64,000 nucleotides of DNA from Meandrina meandrites (GCA_963693305.1 OY855906.1:32225991-32289990), one strand, 5' to 3'. Positions 22,930 through 33,695 are shown, counted from the stretch's first letter. Made by a program: numbers and translations. The notes: generated from the sequence alone by a model not told the origin.

Positions 22930-24560
22930 CTAATATTAGTTCGGTTGGTACTTTTTTCGACTATTTTGCTTGGTTACCAAGGAAAATGGTAAGAATTGGG
23001 ATGATCGGGGCACTCTCTGACCCACATTTTTGTATACTCTCAAGGGACTGTTTTAATTTGTCAAGGGAATACTTTTCGCTGTGGGCGATAAAAACGTCAC
23101 CGGATAGGAATGCGTCAGCACTTCTCGATCCCGAAGTTATTTTCACGCGTCGCTCGTCATTTAACCTGTCTAGCCTTTTGGAAACTACAGGTAGGTATTT
23201 TTCAAAAATCTGTGCTGTTCATCGATTGAGTCGCTTAGTTTTGCATGCTTAAAAGCTGCTGCGAATCTTCATTGTCAGAGGATATTGGCCAATGCTATTT
23301 TCTATTGTTACAAGTCTATTGTTTGTCGTCTTCATTGAAAGAAGTATTTTAAGCTCGTCACGCAATCTTTTGTTTTGAACACAATTCACGGACTTGATCA
23401 CGACTTAATGCAGCTTCTCAAGACTTCAGACAGGAAAATGGTAATGTACAATATTGCTTCGAACTTAAATGGAACTTAACTGGAATTTTTAGAAGGATCG
23501 GTAAAGCCACTTAGTGAAAAATTGACTGCAAAAAGCCGTCGGGCTAAAATTAAACTTACGCTTTAGCGTGAATAATGAAGGATCTCACGGCTTCAAAAAT
23601 ATGCAGAATTTTGAAGCTTTGATACATTAGTAGCTACATCTTTAAGTGAGAATTAATATAAAACAAAACTTCCTTCAAGTTTCTTTCATTTGCCCAGTTA
23701 ACGTTTGGAATTTTAGGCTTCTGAAGCGTATTGATTTGAAAAGCACATGGTGACATCTGATATGCAGCGTGCGGCCGACTTACCATCGCGTTGTTGTTTA
23801 TTTAATAATTGTGTTCAGTTTACGACCTTTTACACGCAAAGATTCACTACAGTACTTCGGAAAATGCAAAAAAGTATTTTTTTGTTATTAGTTATAGTGA
23901 TGGATAGTATAAAAAGCAATGTGAGTGTTTATTTTTGTGGAAGGAATTCAGTAGTTGTCCGCTATCTGACGGCACCATGATTCGCAAATTATTATCCCCA
24001 GTTACCGCTTTTCTGTACCAAGATAATACCGCTGGTGGTTAAATAAATGTCAGTGACAGTTGTACAGAATGAAAGCCTACCTTTCACCAGAGTGTTTTGA
24101 ACTAGCGTTATATTTTGTAGAAAGAGTTCGTGTTTTTGCGAGTTGTTAAAATGACGCGCGGAGGTGAAGAAATTTTTTCACCGTCTTCAATTTTGGTTTG
24201 GGATCAATTTATCAAGGTTGATAATTAACATTTAGAATCATGAATTGTTCTTTCAGCGTGTCTAGTTGTAATAAAAGTTTACTTCAGAAAGGAATTATTT
24301 GTCTGAATTTAGTACGCATATGGTATATTTTTTTCCACTCGCACGTTTATGTTAAATGCCGTTAAAGAGCCAGGAATGTTTGACGGGGTGGGTGCTCGCT
24401 AATAAAAGCCTTCTAGACTGGGAGTCAATGGGTTAATGCATCGCAAATCGCTTTCAATAGTAACATTTCCCCAACGCATACTCTATGCAAAATAGGCGAA
24501 TCTCGAAGAGATCTTTGATCTATCTTTGTGCCAAATTTGATGCCTTTACCATAAATTCCA
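22930..24560. other. Interior of the 4.5-kb element, no gene recognised
   Basis: Only short open frames with no motif. Contains the mirror of the left sub-terminal region near 24530-24597. Confidence 0.4.
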
Positions 24561-24652
24561 CAATTCGGCCATATTTTTGCACCAATCTGCCGGACTACTA
24601 GAAGTTTGTTGTTTGTTTGTTCTGAAGTTTGCTCAAAAAATACGAGAGCAAG

Positions 24653-24761
24653 TGGAGCCTTATGTTTGCATAATTTCTTGTGCTTTTTACAGAGGGGCAG
24701 GGGGGTATGAAAGAAACTTTTGGAAATTCTGGAGGGGGGGAGGGGAATTATCCCAGTGAGT
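24653..24761 (+). repeat. 100-base piece of the ZNF module fused to the LINE
   Basis: ATGTTTGCATAATTTCTTGT to CCCAGTGAGTTG matches 44925-45030 almost exactly, then switches abruptly to LINE sequence. In the duplicate at 61505 the flanking sequence joins directly (GAGCAAGTTTTTGC), so this piece and the LINE were gained together. Confidence 0.55.
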
Positions 24762-26425
24762 TGTGATGTTAAACGAATACAAAGACGGTGGACTAAAAAT
24801 GTTAGATATCCAATCCTTCAATTGCGCTCTGAAAACCAAATGGGTACAGAAGTACCTCGATGACAGCAACCATGCAAAATGGAAACTTTTTTTGAGTATT
24901 TTATTAAGAAACATGACGGCAAATTACTTCTGACTGGTAACTTAAACCAAGCGGATGTAGCTGGTTTAAATATTCAAGATACTTTTACTAAAGAGGTAAT
25001 CGAAATTTGGTCAAACCTAAATTATGAAGAAAACCCAACACACAGTGGAAATTCGCCGATTTTGGTACAATTCTCTTATAAGGATTGCAAACCAACCCAT
25101 CTTCTACCAAAATTGGTCCCGTGCGGGTGTTAATCAAGTCAAAGACTTTTTAGATCATAAATCTAAGTTTTTAAAGTATAACGATTTTAAATCTCGTTAT
25201 AAAGTTAAGACCACCTTTCTAACGTACTTCGATGTTGTGTCCGCCCTGACAAAATTGAAAAAGCCTCTTCAGGATCAAGTTACGATGAATTCCACAAATC
25301 AGCCAACTTGTGGTCAAAAGCTAACATCGTCTTCAAACATTTGTAAAGAAGCTTACCAATTAATCATTAAAAGAATCACTTCAACACCTACTATAAGCCA
25401 GAGAAAATGGATAACAGACTGTGAAAACTACCAAAGCTCGATAGAATGGGATAAATCGTATATTCTGCCCTCTTTTTGCACCATGCAAAGAAACTAAACT
25501 TCAAACCTTCCAATTCAAACTCCTACACAGAAGAATTGCTACGAACAACTTCCTTTATAAAATAGGTGTTTCTCTAACGGACTCCTGTACCTTCTGTGAA
25601 CGAGACACAGAAACCCTGATCCACCTCTTCTGGGAATGTGAATTTGTTCAAAAGTTTTGGCAAAACGTACAATACTGGTTGATATACAGCATCAGGTTAA
25701 GCCGCAAGACTTCTCCTTGACCCTACCTACCTGCCTGGGATTAGTCGATGATACTGAGGATACACTTTTACATCATGCACTTCTAATTGGCACTGAGATA
25801 TCATATCTACTTTTCGAAAGTAAAGAAAACCCTGCCGAATTTACATGTATTTTCGCAAACGTTCTTAAAGTGCCAAGAAATTGAAAAATGTTTTGCCTAT
25901 AAGACGAAGTCTGTTAAGAGATACAACTGAAAATGGGACCGTTTCAAATGAACCGTGACTTTAGTGTACTTGTTTTAATATAATCCTCTATCGCTACTTA
26001 ATCTTCGCTTTAACTGCACTCTTCTTCCAAGACCTCTACATTAGGATTGCGGCCCCCCTCTTCTTTTTTTTCTCTCTCTTTTTTTTGTTTGTTTCTGTTT
26101 GTTGTTCTTTTTTTTCCCCTTAGCCTTTTCAATTTCTGTTTCATTTTTTCAGTTTTTTTTCTTCGTCCTTACTTTTATTTTATTCGTGTATTTAATGTGC
26201 ATGTCTCTGTAATTAGTAATATAAGTAGTATAAGTACAGTACTGTAAGTTTAATTAATGTAATGTAGTTTGCAAGTAGTTTTTTTCTGATTAATGCCTTG
26301 TACGTAGTGTAAGTGTCGTATTGTAAATAGTTAACTTAATGCATTGTAAGTAGTGTAATTAGTGTACTGTAAATATGTGTCGCATTGTTAACAGCTCAAT
26401 AAAAAAAAAAGAAAAAAAAAGAAAG
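24762..26425 (+). mobile_element. 5'-truncated LINE with A-rich tail
   Basis: Coding sequence for the C-terminal part of a LINE polyprotein in three frames. First GGLKMLDIQ, CALKTKWVQKYLDDSN and KLLLTGNLNQADVAGLNIQD (to about 25090). Then IRIANQPIFYQNWSRAGVNQ and VVSALTKLKKP (25024-25497). Then RIATNNFLYKIGV, CTFCERDTETLIHLFWECEF (25500-25680), a zf-RVT-type CxxC...HxxxxC ending. A T-rich 3' UTR and an A-rich tail (26400-26425) follow. Likely L1/Tx1-like. Frameshifts show it is dead. Confidence 0.7.
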
Positions 26426-26439
26426 TTTTTGCATATTTT

Positions 26440-26990
26440 TAAATTACCGTGCATTTAAAAATGCACGGTAATTGTAAATCAGTGCAGTGTCAATTTTATT
26501 TACGTTTACAAAAGCAGGTACATTTGCGATGAAAGGCCATTTCTCCGGAATTTCCTGACGATTTAGATCAAGGGAACTCTCTTGGGAAGCATTTACTAAG
26601 TGATGAACAGAGAAATTGCATCAAAAAGTGGACGTATTTCCAAAATTTAGCCTGCGTGGCAGGCGTAAAAAAGGGACAGCTACGCAGGCTACCAAAATTT
26701 AACTCTCCTTAGTCTTTCGCGAGTGTTTGCCACATCGCAAAACGTAAATTCGACGCCTTGTACGTAATCGATGCGAAGAAATATCGACTGCAATTTCGCA
26801 AACCTCATTGGTCACAAACAGATCGGACTCATCAATAAAAGATCAATTGTTGCGTCCGCGTCCTATCGGCATTACGTTAGGCTCGATAGTCGAGCCTAGC
26901 GTCACGTCGGCTTTCCGACAGCAGCATTGACAAATAGGTTTCGCTTCTACGAAGCTGAAACCACAAAAAAAAATCGTAGGCACATAGGGC
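26440..26990. repeat. Duplicated upstream module, copy 2, left part
   Basis: Matches 10060-10580 and 61505-62030 (GTCACATTTGCGATGAA-type block, GGCATTACGTTAGGCTCGAT, GAAGCTGAAACCAC). It stops at CACATAGGGCCCTTTGACTT, and the matching sequence resumes at 43985. About 17 kb of array therefore lies within this copy. Confidence 0.7.
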
Positions 26991-27002
26991 CCTTTGACTT
27001 TT

Positions 27003-27415
27003 TAACCGCGCGGTCATGGGCCGAGCGCGGTTCTTGCTCTGCACGGGATTTTTTTTTTAACCGCGCGGCCATGGGCCGAGCGCGGTTCTTGCTTTACACG
27101 GGATTTATTATTATTAACCGCGCGGCTATGGGCCGAGCGCGGTTCTTGCTTTACACGGGATTTATTATTATTATTTTTTTAACCGCGCGGCCATGGGCCG
27201 AGCGCGGTTCTTGCTTTGCACGGGATTTATTATTTTTATTAACCGCGCGGCCATGGGCCGAGCGCGGTTCTTGCTTTGCACGGGATTTATTATTTTTATT
27301 ATTATTTTTAACCGCGCGGCCATGGGCCGAGCGCGGTTCTTGCTTTGCACGAGATTTATTAACCGCGCGGCCATGGGCCGAGCGCGGTTCTTGCTCTGCA
27401 CGGGATTTAATTTTT
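27003..27415. repeat. Seven tandem short hairpin repeats
   Basis: Seven units of about 50-65 bases, each AACCGCGCGGCCATGGGCC then GAGCGCGGTT, CTTG, and CTTTGCACGGGATTT. Each holds an imperfect dyad whose arms are AACCGCGC/GCGCGGTT, followed directly by CTTG. Spacers are A/T runs of varying length. Two further units lie at 29788-29912. Long open frames on both strands (repeated RPWAERGS or SAHGRAV) are shadows of this repeat. Confidence 0.85.
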
Positions 27416-29787
27416 TTCGTTTTTTTGTCGGTGACCAGACCCAAACCTCCCCTCGGCCAAATCACGATCGGGACTGAATCACGCAACCTGGGATGTTTAC
27501 TCGCCAAAAGCTGTTGGAACAATGATGTACGGGAAATGTTACGGATAATGTTTTCTTTCTTGTGAATAAAGTATATTTTCTTTTGGTTTTATCGAAGCGT
27601 TCGATTCAAAGCGAATGTTGAATACACTGAAAAAGGTATTATGTCAGCCATGGAATGCGCTGATGTTGCAGGTTTCACTTTCGTTAGTGACAAATAACAT
27701 TTTTTTCATTTGCATGTTTATGTCGGCAGAAGCGACGGTCATTAATTTAATTTGTTTCTTCTTCTGTGAGTATTTCTTGTGGGTTTAGGCAATCGAAGTG
27801 AATTCTTTCACTATTTCCTTGAAGTGAGTTCAAATATTTAAAAGGAAATGAAATATTTGCTTAAGTAAACAATTGAGCGTGCCCGAACGTGCAGGGTTAC
27901 GTCATTAGAAGGGAAAAAACCCCAAGCTAAAGATAGCCGGGCACAACGTAAACCTCGGATTGTGTGACTAACGTGACTACTTTGCTAATCCTTTACTCAT
28001 AATTCAAACGGATTAAATTTAACCGTGACTTTTGAGAAAGAAAGCTATTAATTAGCCAAAAATATAAGCGCGGTTTTAAGTTGCTATAGCAACTTCTTTT
28101 TTTTCGTCGTTTTTTTTTGTCGGTGACCAGACGCAAACCTCCACTCGGCCAAATCGCGATTGGAGCTTTGAAATCACGCAACCTGTGATGTTTATTCGCC
28201 AAACGCAGTAGAAATATTAATGTACCGAAAATGTTGCGGATATTGTTTTCTTTATTGTGTATAAAGTATATTTTATTTTGGTTTTATCGAAGCGTTGGAT
28301 TCAAAGCGAATGTTGAATACACTGAAAAAGGTATTAGGTCACCCATGGAATGCGCTGATGTTGCAGGTTTCACTTTCGTTAGGTGACAAACAACATTGTG
28401 TTTCATTTGCATGTTTATGTCGGCAGAAGCGACGGTCATTAATTTAATTTGTTTCCTCTTCTGCAAGTATTTCTTGTGGGTTTAGGCAATCGAAGTGAAT
28501 TCTTTGGCTATTTCGTTGAAGTGAGTTCAAATATTTGAAAGGAAATGAAATATTTGCTTAAGTAAACAATTGAGCGTGCCCGAACGTGCAGGGGTTACGT
28601 CATTATAAGGGAAAAACCCCTAAGCTAAATGCAAACAGATTAAATTTAACCGTGACTTTTGAGAAAGAAAGCTGTTAATGAGCCAAAAATATAAGCGCGG
28701 TTTTAAGTTGCTATAGCAACTTCTTGTTATTATTATTATTTTTTTTTTGTATTTTTTTTGTCGGTGACCAGACGCAAACCTCCACTCGGCCAAATCGTGA
28801 TCGGGACTGAATCACGTAATCTGTGATGTTTATTCGCCAAAAGCTGTACTGTTGAAACATGAATGTACGGAAAATGTTGCGGATATTGTTTTCTTTTTTG
28901 TGTATAAAGTATATTTTCTTTTGGTTTTATCGAAGCGTTCGATTCAAAGCGAATGTTGAATACACTGAAAAAGGTATTACATCAGCCATGGAATGCGCTG
29001 ATGTTGCAGGTTTCACTTTCGTTACGCGACAAATAGCATTGTGTTTCATTTGCATGTTTATGTTGGCAAAAGCGACGGTCATTAATTTAATTTGTTTCCT
29101 CTTCTGCGAGTATTTCTTGTGGGTTTAGGCAATCGAAGTGAATTCTTTGGCTATTTCCTTGAAGTGAGTTCAAATATGTGAAAGGAAATGAAATATTTGC
29201 TTAAGTAAACAATTGAGCGTGCCCGAACGTGCAGGGGTTACGTCATTAGAAGGGAAAACCCCCCAAGCTAAAGATAGCCGGGACAACGTAAACCTCGGAT
29301 TGTGTGACTAACGTGACTACTTTGCTTGTACTTTACTCATAATGCAAACAGATTAAATTTAATCGTGACTTTTGAGAAAGAAAGCTGTTAATTAGCCAAA
29401 AATATAAGCGCGGTTTTAAGTTGCTATAGCAACTTCTTCTTTTGTTTTTTTTTTGTATTTTTTTTGTCGGTGACCAGACCCAAACCTCAGCTCGGCAAAA
29501 TCGTGATCGTGACTTTTAATCACGCAACCTGTGATGTTTATTCACCAAAAGCTGTTAAAACATTAATGTACGGAAAATGTTATGATATTGTTTTCTTTTT
29601 TGTGTAGAAAGCATATTTTCTTTTGGTTTATCGAAGCGTTGGACCCGAAGCTAAGATTAAATACACTTAAAAAGGTATTACGTCAGCCTTGGAATGCGCT
29701 GACGTTGCAGGTTTCACTTTCGTTACGTGACAAATAACATTGTGTTTGATTTGCATGTTTATGTCGGGAGAAGCGACGGTCATTAAT

Positions 29788-29912
29788 TAACCGCGCGGCC
29801 ATGGGCCGAGCGCGGTTCTTGCTCTGCACGGGATTTATTATTATTTTTCGTCGTTTTTTAACCGCGCGGCCATGGGCCGAGCGCGGTTCTTGCTCTGCAC
29901 GGGATTTATTAG
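29788..29912. repeat. Two more short hairpin repeats inside the array
   Basis: Same unit as at 27003-27415 (AACCGCGCGGCCATGGGCCG), inserted in place of the usual end of a long unit. Confidence 0.8.
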
Positions 29913-30360
29913 TCGTCGTAGCATTTTTTTTGTCGGTGACCAGACCCAAACCTCCACTCGGCCAAATCGTGATGTGACTTTTAATCACGCAACCTGTGAT
30001 GTTTATTCACCAAAAGCTGTTAAAACATTAATGTACGGGAAATGTTATGGATATTGCTTTCTTTATTGTGTAGAAAATATATTTTCTTTTGGTTTTATGG
30101 AAGCGTTGGACTCGAAGCTAACATTAAATACAATAAAAGGTATTACGTCAGCCATGGAATGCGCTGATGTTGCAGGTTTCACTTTCGCTACGTGACAAAT
30201 AACATTGTGTTTTCTTTGGAAGTTTATATCGGCAGAAGCGACGGTCATTAAGTTATTTGCACTTCTGCAAGTATTTCCTGTGGGTTTAGACAAATGAAGT
30301 GAATTCTTTATCTGTTTAATCGAAGCGAGTTCAGAGATTTGAAGGAAAATTAAATATTTG

Positions 30361-30366
30361 CAAAGG
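30361..30366. repeat. 6-bp target site duplication, left
   Basis: CAAAGG next to the left terminus AGTAGTATACC. Its copy is at 40294-40299. Confidence 0.8.
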
Positions 30367-31301
30367 AGTAGTATACCGGGGATGACTAGACGAAATTATT
30401 CATGAATTCAACAGGCCGGAGTTAATGAGCTCTGAATAGCCAGAACTGGTTTAATGAGATGCATAGCACGTAGGTTCATGAACTGGTTTAATGAGATGGG
30501 TGTCACGTAGGTTCATGAAGTTATTTAATGAGATGCTTATCAAGTAGGTGTATGAGGGGGCCAATGGAAGTTTATTATTTATGCATGGTATTGTTTTGAG
30601 TATTTATTGTTGAATATTACATGAGTTTTTTAGGAGTGATGTATGTGTTGCAATGGAGTTAATGAGCCGCCCAACCATCCGGGTAGTGTCGCACTTATAT
30701 AGAAGAAGAACAAAGGCATGACTGACAACCAATCAGGGAGCACGGTCAAACTTGTCAAACCAGTTTTGAATCCGGTACGATTTGATTATTCAAAATGGCG
30801 CACGTATCTTGTTTGGTAACTGGTTAAACCGGTTTTTTTTTGGAAAAGTCAACGTAATTATTCAAAATGACGGAATCAATAAAGTAAATACCACACGAAA
30901 AAAAATCTTTGTTTTGAATGAACGTTTATTGGATAAAGGCAAAGTTTACAATCTCAAACACACTTTGAATAAATATGAATTGTTAACTAAATGTTCAAGG
31001 ATGAGATAATTCTCAGTGTTCAATGACTCCAATTTTCTGTAACGGCAAATTGTCTTTGCAGTTTGGGTCTTGGCGTGTAGCTGGGCTTGTCTTCTTTTGA
31101 TGACATTTGTTTCTCGGGGAAATATGACGGAGATGGTATTTGAGTTTCTTCATTGACAGGTTGTTCGTCGGCCCATTGGAAGAATCTACACATTTCGTTT
31201 CTTCTTCTACAGGTAAAATAGGGCCGGAAAGGATTGTTTTGAGATCTTGAGACTCTTAACGTGGTAACATCCATGTGTCTGCAGTAAGGCAACTGTCCAC
31301 C
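30367..31301 (+). repeat. Left terminal inverted repeat (935 bp)
   Basis: Inverse of 39359-40293. Inside it are three direct-like GGTTCATGAA...TTTAATGAGATG repeats (30440-30540), a TATATAA pointing outward at about 30690, AACCGGTT at 30827, and the 3' part of the GRF gene. Confidence 0.9.
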
Positions 31302-31472
31302 TTCAAATGCAATGTATCCTGGTATCACGCGATGTTGGTAAGCGTGAACATCCTCTTCGCGACAAAAGAAGGGACACAACTTCCAGTCTACACACCGAAT
31401 GTAAGGTATACCAGAGGCAGGTCTGATCACTTCAAGATCTTTAAGGCAAAGTCCACACTTTGAGTAACTCAT
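31020..31472 (-). CDS. GRF-type zinc-binding protein, straddles TIR boundary
   Basis: About 150 residues from the ATG at 31472. I prefer this to the ATG at 31502 because the TATA box (31510-31516) is only 8 bases above the latter. An N-terminal motif (CGLCLKDLEVI, then CVDWKLCPFFC) and a second motif (CRHMDVTTLRVSRSQNNPFR, then YFTCRRRNEMCRFFQWADE) match the GRF zinc finger pattern of Cys/His, aromatic-F-x-C, and C-x-F-F-x-W-x-D. A Pro/Lys-rich tail follows. GRF fingers bind single-stranded or structured nucleic acid in nucleases, topoisomerases and polymerases; the role here is inferred. The second motif and tail lie inside the TIR, so they are copied at the other end. Confidence 0.65.
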   Translation of the reverse strand: MSYSKCGLCLKDLEVIRPASGIPYIRCVDWKLCPFFCREEDVHAYQHRVIPGYIAFEGGQLPYCRHMDVTTLRVSRSQNNPFRPYFTCRRRNEMCRFFQWADEQPVNEETQIPSPSYFPEKQMSSKEDKPSYTPRPKLQRQFAVTENWSH

Positions 31473-31509
31473 CTTGACATTGACTTGAAAGAATAAAATC
31501 ATGGAGCCC

Positions 31510-31546
31510 TTATATAGTTTTCATTGATATTTCTGCCTAACCGGTT
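31510..31546 (-). promoter_or_regulatory. AACCGGTT plus TATATAA promoter of the GRF gene
   Basis: On the minus strand AACCGGTT (31546-31539) is followed 22 bases later by TATATAA (31516-31510). The predicted start of transcription falls near 31483, just above the ATG at 31472. Confidence 0.55.
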
Positions 31547-31555
31547 TTACACGTT

Positions 31556-31927
31556 TCACCGGTCAACCTCGTCAACTCCATTAAAAATCAGATCTAACCA
31601 GTACCAACAGGTTTTGCCAAACTGGTCAGGATATATGATGACTTCTTCATCCTTTGGAGAAATGTCGTCAATCCAGTCTTGATTTTCAGGTGCAATGAAA
31701 TCCATTATATCCAGTAGATCGTGCCAGATCCAGTATGCAATTGTTTTCCATTTATCCAGGGATTCGCGTAAACATACCATCAGTTTTTGAATGTCTTGGA
31801 TAACACTTAGTTCTTTTTCCTTAAGTTCGTTATACACCAAGAACGCTAGACAATTCCAGTAGGCTCGCTTCACCTTTTCATCACCGTCACAATCGTTGCA
31901 GTTATCGTAAACAATATTTGGAGCCAT
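31556..31927 (-). CDS. Acidic Trp-rich protein of the long-TIR element
   Basis: 123 residues from the ATG at 31927 (the longer frame begins with TTG). It starts MAPNIVYDNCNDCDGDEKVK and has many Trp (KWKTIAYWIWHDLLDIMDF, CWYWLDLIF), with net negative charge. No family recognised. It sits directly below a full AACCGGTT/TATATAA module and ends just before the promoter of the GRF gene, so the two genes are head-to-tail. Confidence 0.5.
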   Translation of the reverse strand: MAPNIVYDNCNDCDGDEKVKRAYWNCLAFLVYNELKEKELSVIQDIQKLMVCLRESLDKWKTIAYWIWHDLLDIMDFIAPENQDWIDDISPKDEEVIIYPDQFGKTCWYWLDLIFNGVDEVDR

Positions 31928-31970
31928 CGTGTAAAGCAAATGAGAATGAGCAGGAAGTCGCGTATTTTGT

Positions 31971-32035
31971 TTTTATATAGTCACTTAATAAAAACCGGTT
32001 TTTTTCAGGTTTAGTAAGGTTCCCAGTGCCTAAAT
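31971..32035 (-). promoter_or_regulatory. Promoter module, first copy of a duplicated segment
   Basis: TACTAAACCTGAAAAAAACCGG, then TTTTTATTAAGTGACTATATAAAA. AACCGGTT is at 31993-32000 and TATATAAAA at 31979-31971. The same 60 bases recur at 33695-33745, both times preceded by a WEPY-stop coding end. Confidence 0.65.
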
Positions 32036-32138
32036 GTTCAACAAATATTTATATCGTTGGTTTCAGCCGTTCGAGCATGAGCACCTGTGATCGGCCCAAC
32101 TCTATGCTACTCAAGTAGCATTTGAATGCAACGAGTAT

Positions 32139-32232
32139 ACATCTAATTTTGGCAACTCGAAACTTTCGAATCATTGATATGAAAATCACAACTTGGTAAT
32201 GTTTCTACAAAAGTGTATTTGAACGCGTTATG
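32139..32232 (-). pseudogene. Relic of the exonuclease-like gene's C-terminus
   Basis: An open stretch reads FVETLPSCDFHINDSK, closely matching IVEPLPSCGFHINDSI of the gene at 33051-33584. It then departs and stops. It has lost the HCP...E motif. It marks an internal duplication within the element. Confidence 0.55.
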
Positions 32233-32234
32233 CT

Positions 32235-32765
32235 TTAGTCTTCATCATCATCTTCAGTTTTTTCTTTTGCAATTTCCTTTTTATAAAGCGAGCGTCTCCA
32301 CAGATTCCTAATGGCCTCGACGTCCAGGTCCCAAACTGGACCGTTGATAACAATGTTTAAAAGTCTCAACTCGCGCACCCCATTAGCGTCATACAGCATG
32401 TTATAACTGAAAACTCCTTTCCAGTAATGGCTGTTTTTCACCTTGTCGGCCACATCAGTTCCGTAGTTTTCACCCAGTAAATAATACCACTGTTCCTTGA
32501 CTTTGTCAAAATCCACTTCTCTGGCCATGCTAAGAACACGATGAATATCATCCATACAGTTACAGCCGACTCGTGGGCGATATGAAGGATGTTTGTAGAC
32601 ATTCTTTACAGCAATCATCCCATACGCTACCCATAACCAAATTTTGATCTCTCTATCCTTTGGCGTTAATCTTGTATCCTTCTTTAGTTCGATGTTTGGG
32701 TTGTTTTCGATAGTTAACAATTCGTCCGGCAACTGCTCGAGATAAAACATGTCTTGCATCCACAT
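32235..32765 (-). CDS. Uncharacterised acidic-tailed protein
   Basis: 176 residues from the first ATG (32765); the longer frame starts at TTG. It begins MWMQDMFYLEQLPDELLTIE, continues IWLWVAYGMIAVKNVYKHPS, DDIHRVLSMAREVDFDKVKE and YWKGVFSYNMLYD, and ends in a run of Glu and Asp. Mixed helices, no signal peptide or membrane segment. Not recognised. Confidence 0.5.
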   Translation of the reverse strand: MWMQDMFYLEQLPDELLTIENNPNIELKKDTRLTPKDREIKIWLWVAYGMIAVKNVYKHPSYRPRVGCNCMDDIHRVLSMAREVDFDKVKEQWYYLLGENYGTDVADKVKNSHYWKGVFSYNMLYDANGVRELRLLNIVINGPVWDLDVEAIRNLWRRSLYKKEIAKEKTEDDDED

Positions 32766-32847
32766 CTTACGTTCACAGGTAAGCAGCAACTGGTGTTTAT
32801 GGTTTTGTTTGCTTGGCTTTTTAAAACAAGAATTTTGAATAACAATA

Positions 32848-32974
32848 GGGCAAGTTCAGGCAAGCTTTGCTTCGTCATACAAACGTGTTGGGACAAGTTA
32901 AAACAATGTGAAGTGATAATTACAGGGCAAGTTCAGGCAAGTTTTGCTACGTCATACAAACGTGATGGGGCAAG
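32848..32974. repeat. Two direct repeats between genes
   Basis: GGGCAAGTTCAGGCAAG followed by TTTGCTxCGTCATACAAACG occurs at about 32848 and 32924, 76 bases apart. Contains TACGTCA/TTCGTCA, a CRE-like half. It may be regulatory for 32235-32765. Confidence 0.5.
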
Positions 32975-33050
32975 TGTGTCGAATGCAAAGAAGGTTAAGC
33001 AATTATCAAACAGGATACGTTTCAAACGATTTTAATGAAAAAAATAATAT

Positions 33051-33584
33051 TTACATTGCATAAGTATTGAGCCATAACCAAAACGCGTGACATTCTGTCA
33101 TAGGGCAGTGATGAATCGAATCATTGATATGAAAACCACAACTCGGTAATGGTTCTACAATAGTTTCTTTTAACGCATCATATTTCGGACACCCGTAGTG
33201 TTCTAAATCGACATGAGGAATGTCCAGTTTAAGCAACAAGTCTTGTTCAACATGACCTCCCTTGTATGTAACCACAGTTCTGTCCTTGGTTTTAGCCTTA
33301 CTGTACAAGTCACGCATCACGTTCTCCAACAAGTAATACTCCTGTCCGTATTCCTCTCTTCTAGGCTGATAAGTTAACCCATGGACATTGTATTTGACAT
33401 AAGACACTGTCTTTCTTTCTCTGATGTGTAGGTCGTTCCAATGTGTTTTCATGAAGAAGGCATGGCGTCCAAAATCTTCTTGCCAAGTATAATAACCCAA
33501 TTCTCTACAGCGAAAAGTCTTATCCACAAAGAAACCTTCTAAATCGAGTATCATACACACTTTATCTTTCAAGCAGCAGCTCAT
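33051..33584 (-). CDS. DEDD-exonuclease-like protein
   Basis: 177 residues from the ATG at 33584. Motif I is MILDLEGFFV (D-x-E). The middle has RTVVTYKGGHVEQDLLLKLD and VDLEHYGCPKYDAL. The end carries HHCPMTECHAFWLWL, an H-x4-E arrangement that could replace the H-x4-D of DEDDh exonucleases. The order D-x-E, acidic middle, His motif is that of the RNase H-like exonuclease fold; activity is inferred. The frame stays open upstream to about 33694 (TTDQYITRPSQEQEERM), so an upstream exon or earlier start is possible. The TATA-like TATAATAA lies at about 33700. Confidence 0.6.
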   Translation of the reverse strand: MSCCLKDKVCMILDLEGFFVDKTFRCRELGYYTWQEDFGRHAFFMKTHWNDLHIRERKTVSYVKYNVHGLTYQPRREEYGQEYYLLENVMRDLYSKAKTKDRTVVTYKGGHVEQDLLLKLDIPHVDLEHYGCPKYDALKETIVEPLPSCGFHINDSIHHCPMTECHAFWLWLNTYAM

Positions 33585-33695
33585 TCTCTCTTCTTGTTCT
33601 TGGCTAGGACGCGTAATGTATTGATCTGTTGTCTCAAGTGGGGCTCTTTCTCTATTGTAGAGTAATGACCACGAATCTCTTGAGGGAAATCAATC

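Larger units (their letters stand above)
20093..24597. mobile_element. 4.5-kb TIR element with 3-bp TSD CTA
   Basis: Termini TAGTCCAGCAGATTTG and inverted TAGTCCGGCAGATTGG, with wider similarity over about 70 bases (GAATTGTGGGATTTATG and CAAATTTGGCACA blocks). CTA flanks both ends. The duplicate module at 61185 reads straight through as an empty site. Superfamily is uncertain; a 3-bp TSD would suit PIF/Harbinger or CMC. It holds nested fragments (21015, 21886, 22018 and an inner inverted repeat) but no intact transposase that I can identify. Confidence 0.65.
27420..30366. repeat. Tandem array of about 685-bp hairpin-ended units, left block
   Basis: Units begin GTCGGTGACCAGACCCAAAC at about 27427, 28120, 28757, 29465 and 29931. 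They end GCGCGGTTTTAAGTTGCTAT with the perfect palindrome AAGTTGCTATAGCAACTT followed by CTTG (or CTTC/CTTT) and a T-rich spacer. Shared landmarks include AATGTACGGAAAATGTTGCG, GGAATGCGCTGATGTTGCAG and AACAATTGAGCGTGCCCGAA. One unit is shortened, and two short hairpin repeats sit inside another. No conserved protein is encoded. Confidence 0.85.

Noticed and set aside
26927..27565. A 212-codon frame with repeated RPWAERGS and its antisense counterparts
   Set aside because: Follows the short hairpin repeat unit; no start context, no conservation beyond the repeat.
30782..31009. Frame in the left TIR (and mirror at 39651-39878)
   Set aside because: No ATG start, overlaps the 3' flank of the GRF gene and contains the AACCGGTT site; probably non-coding.
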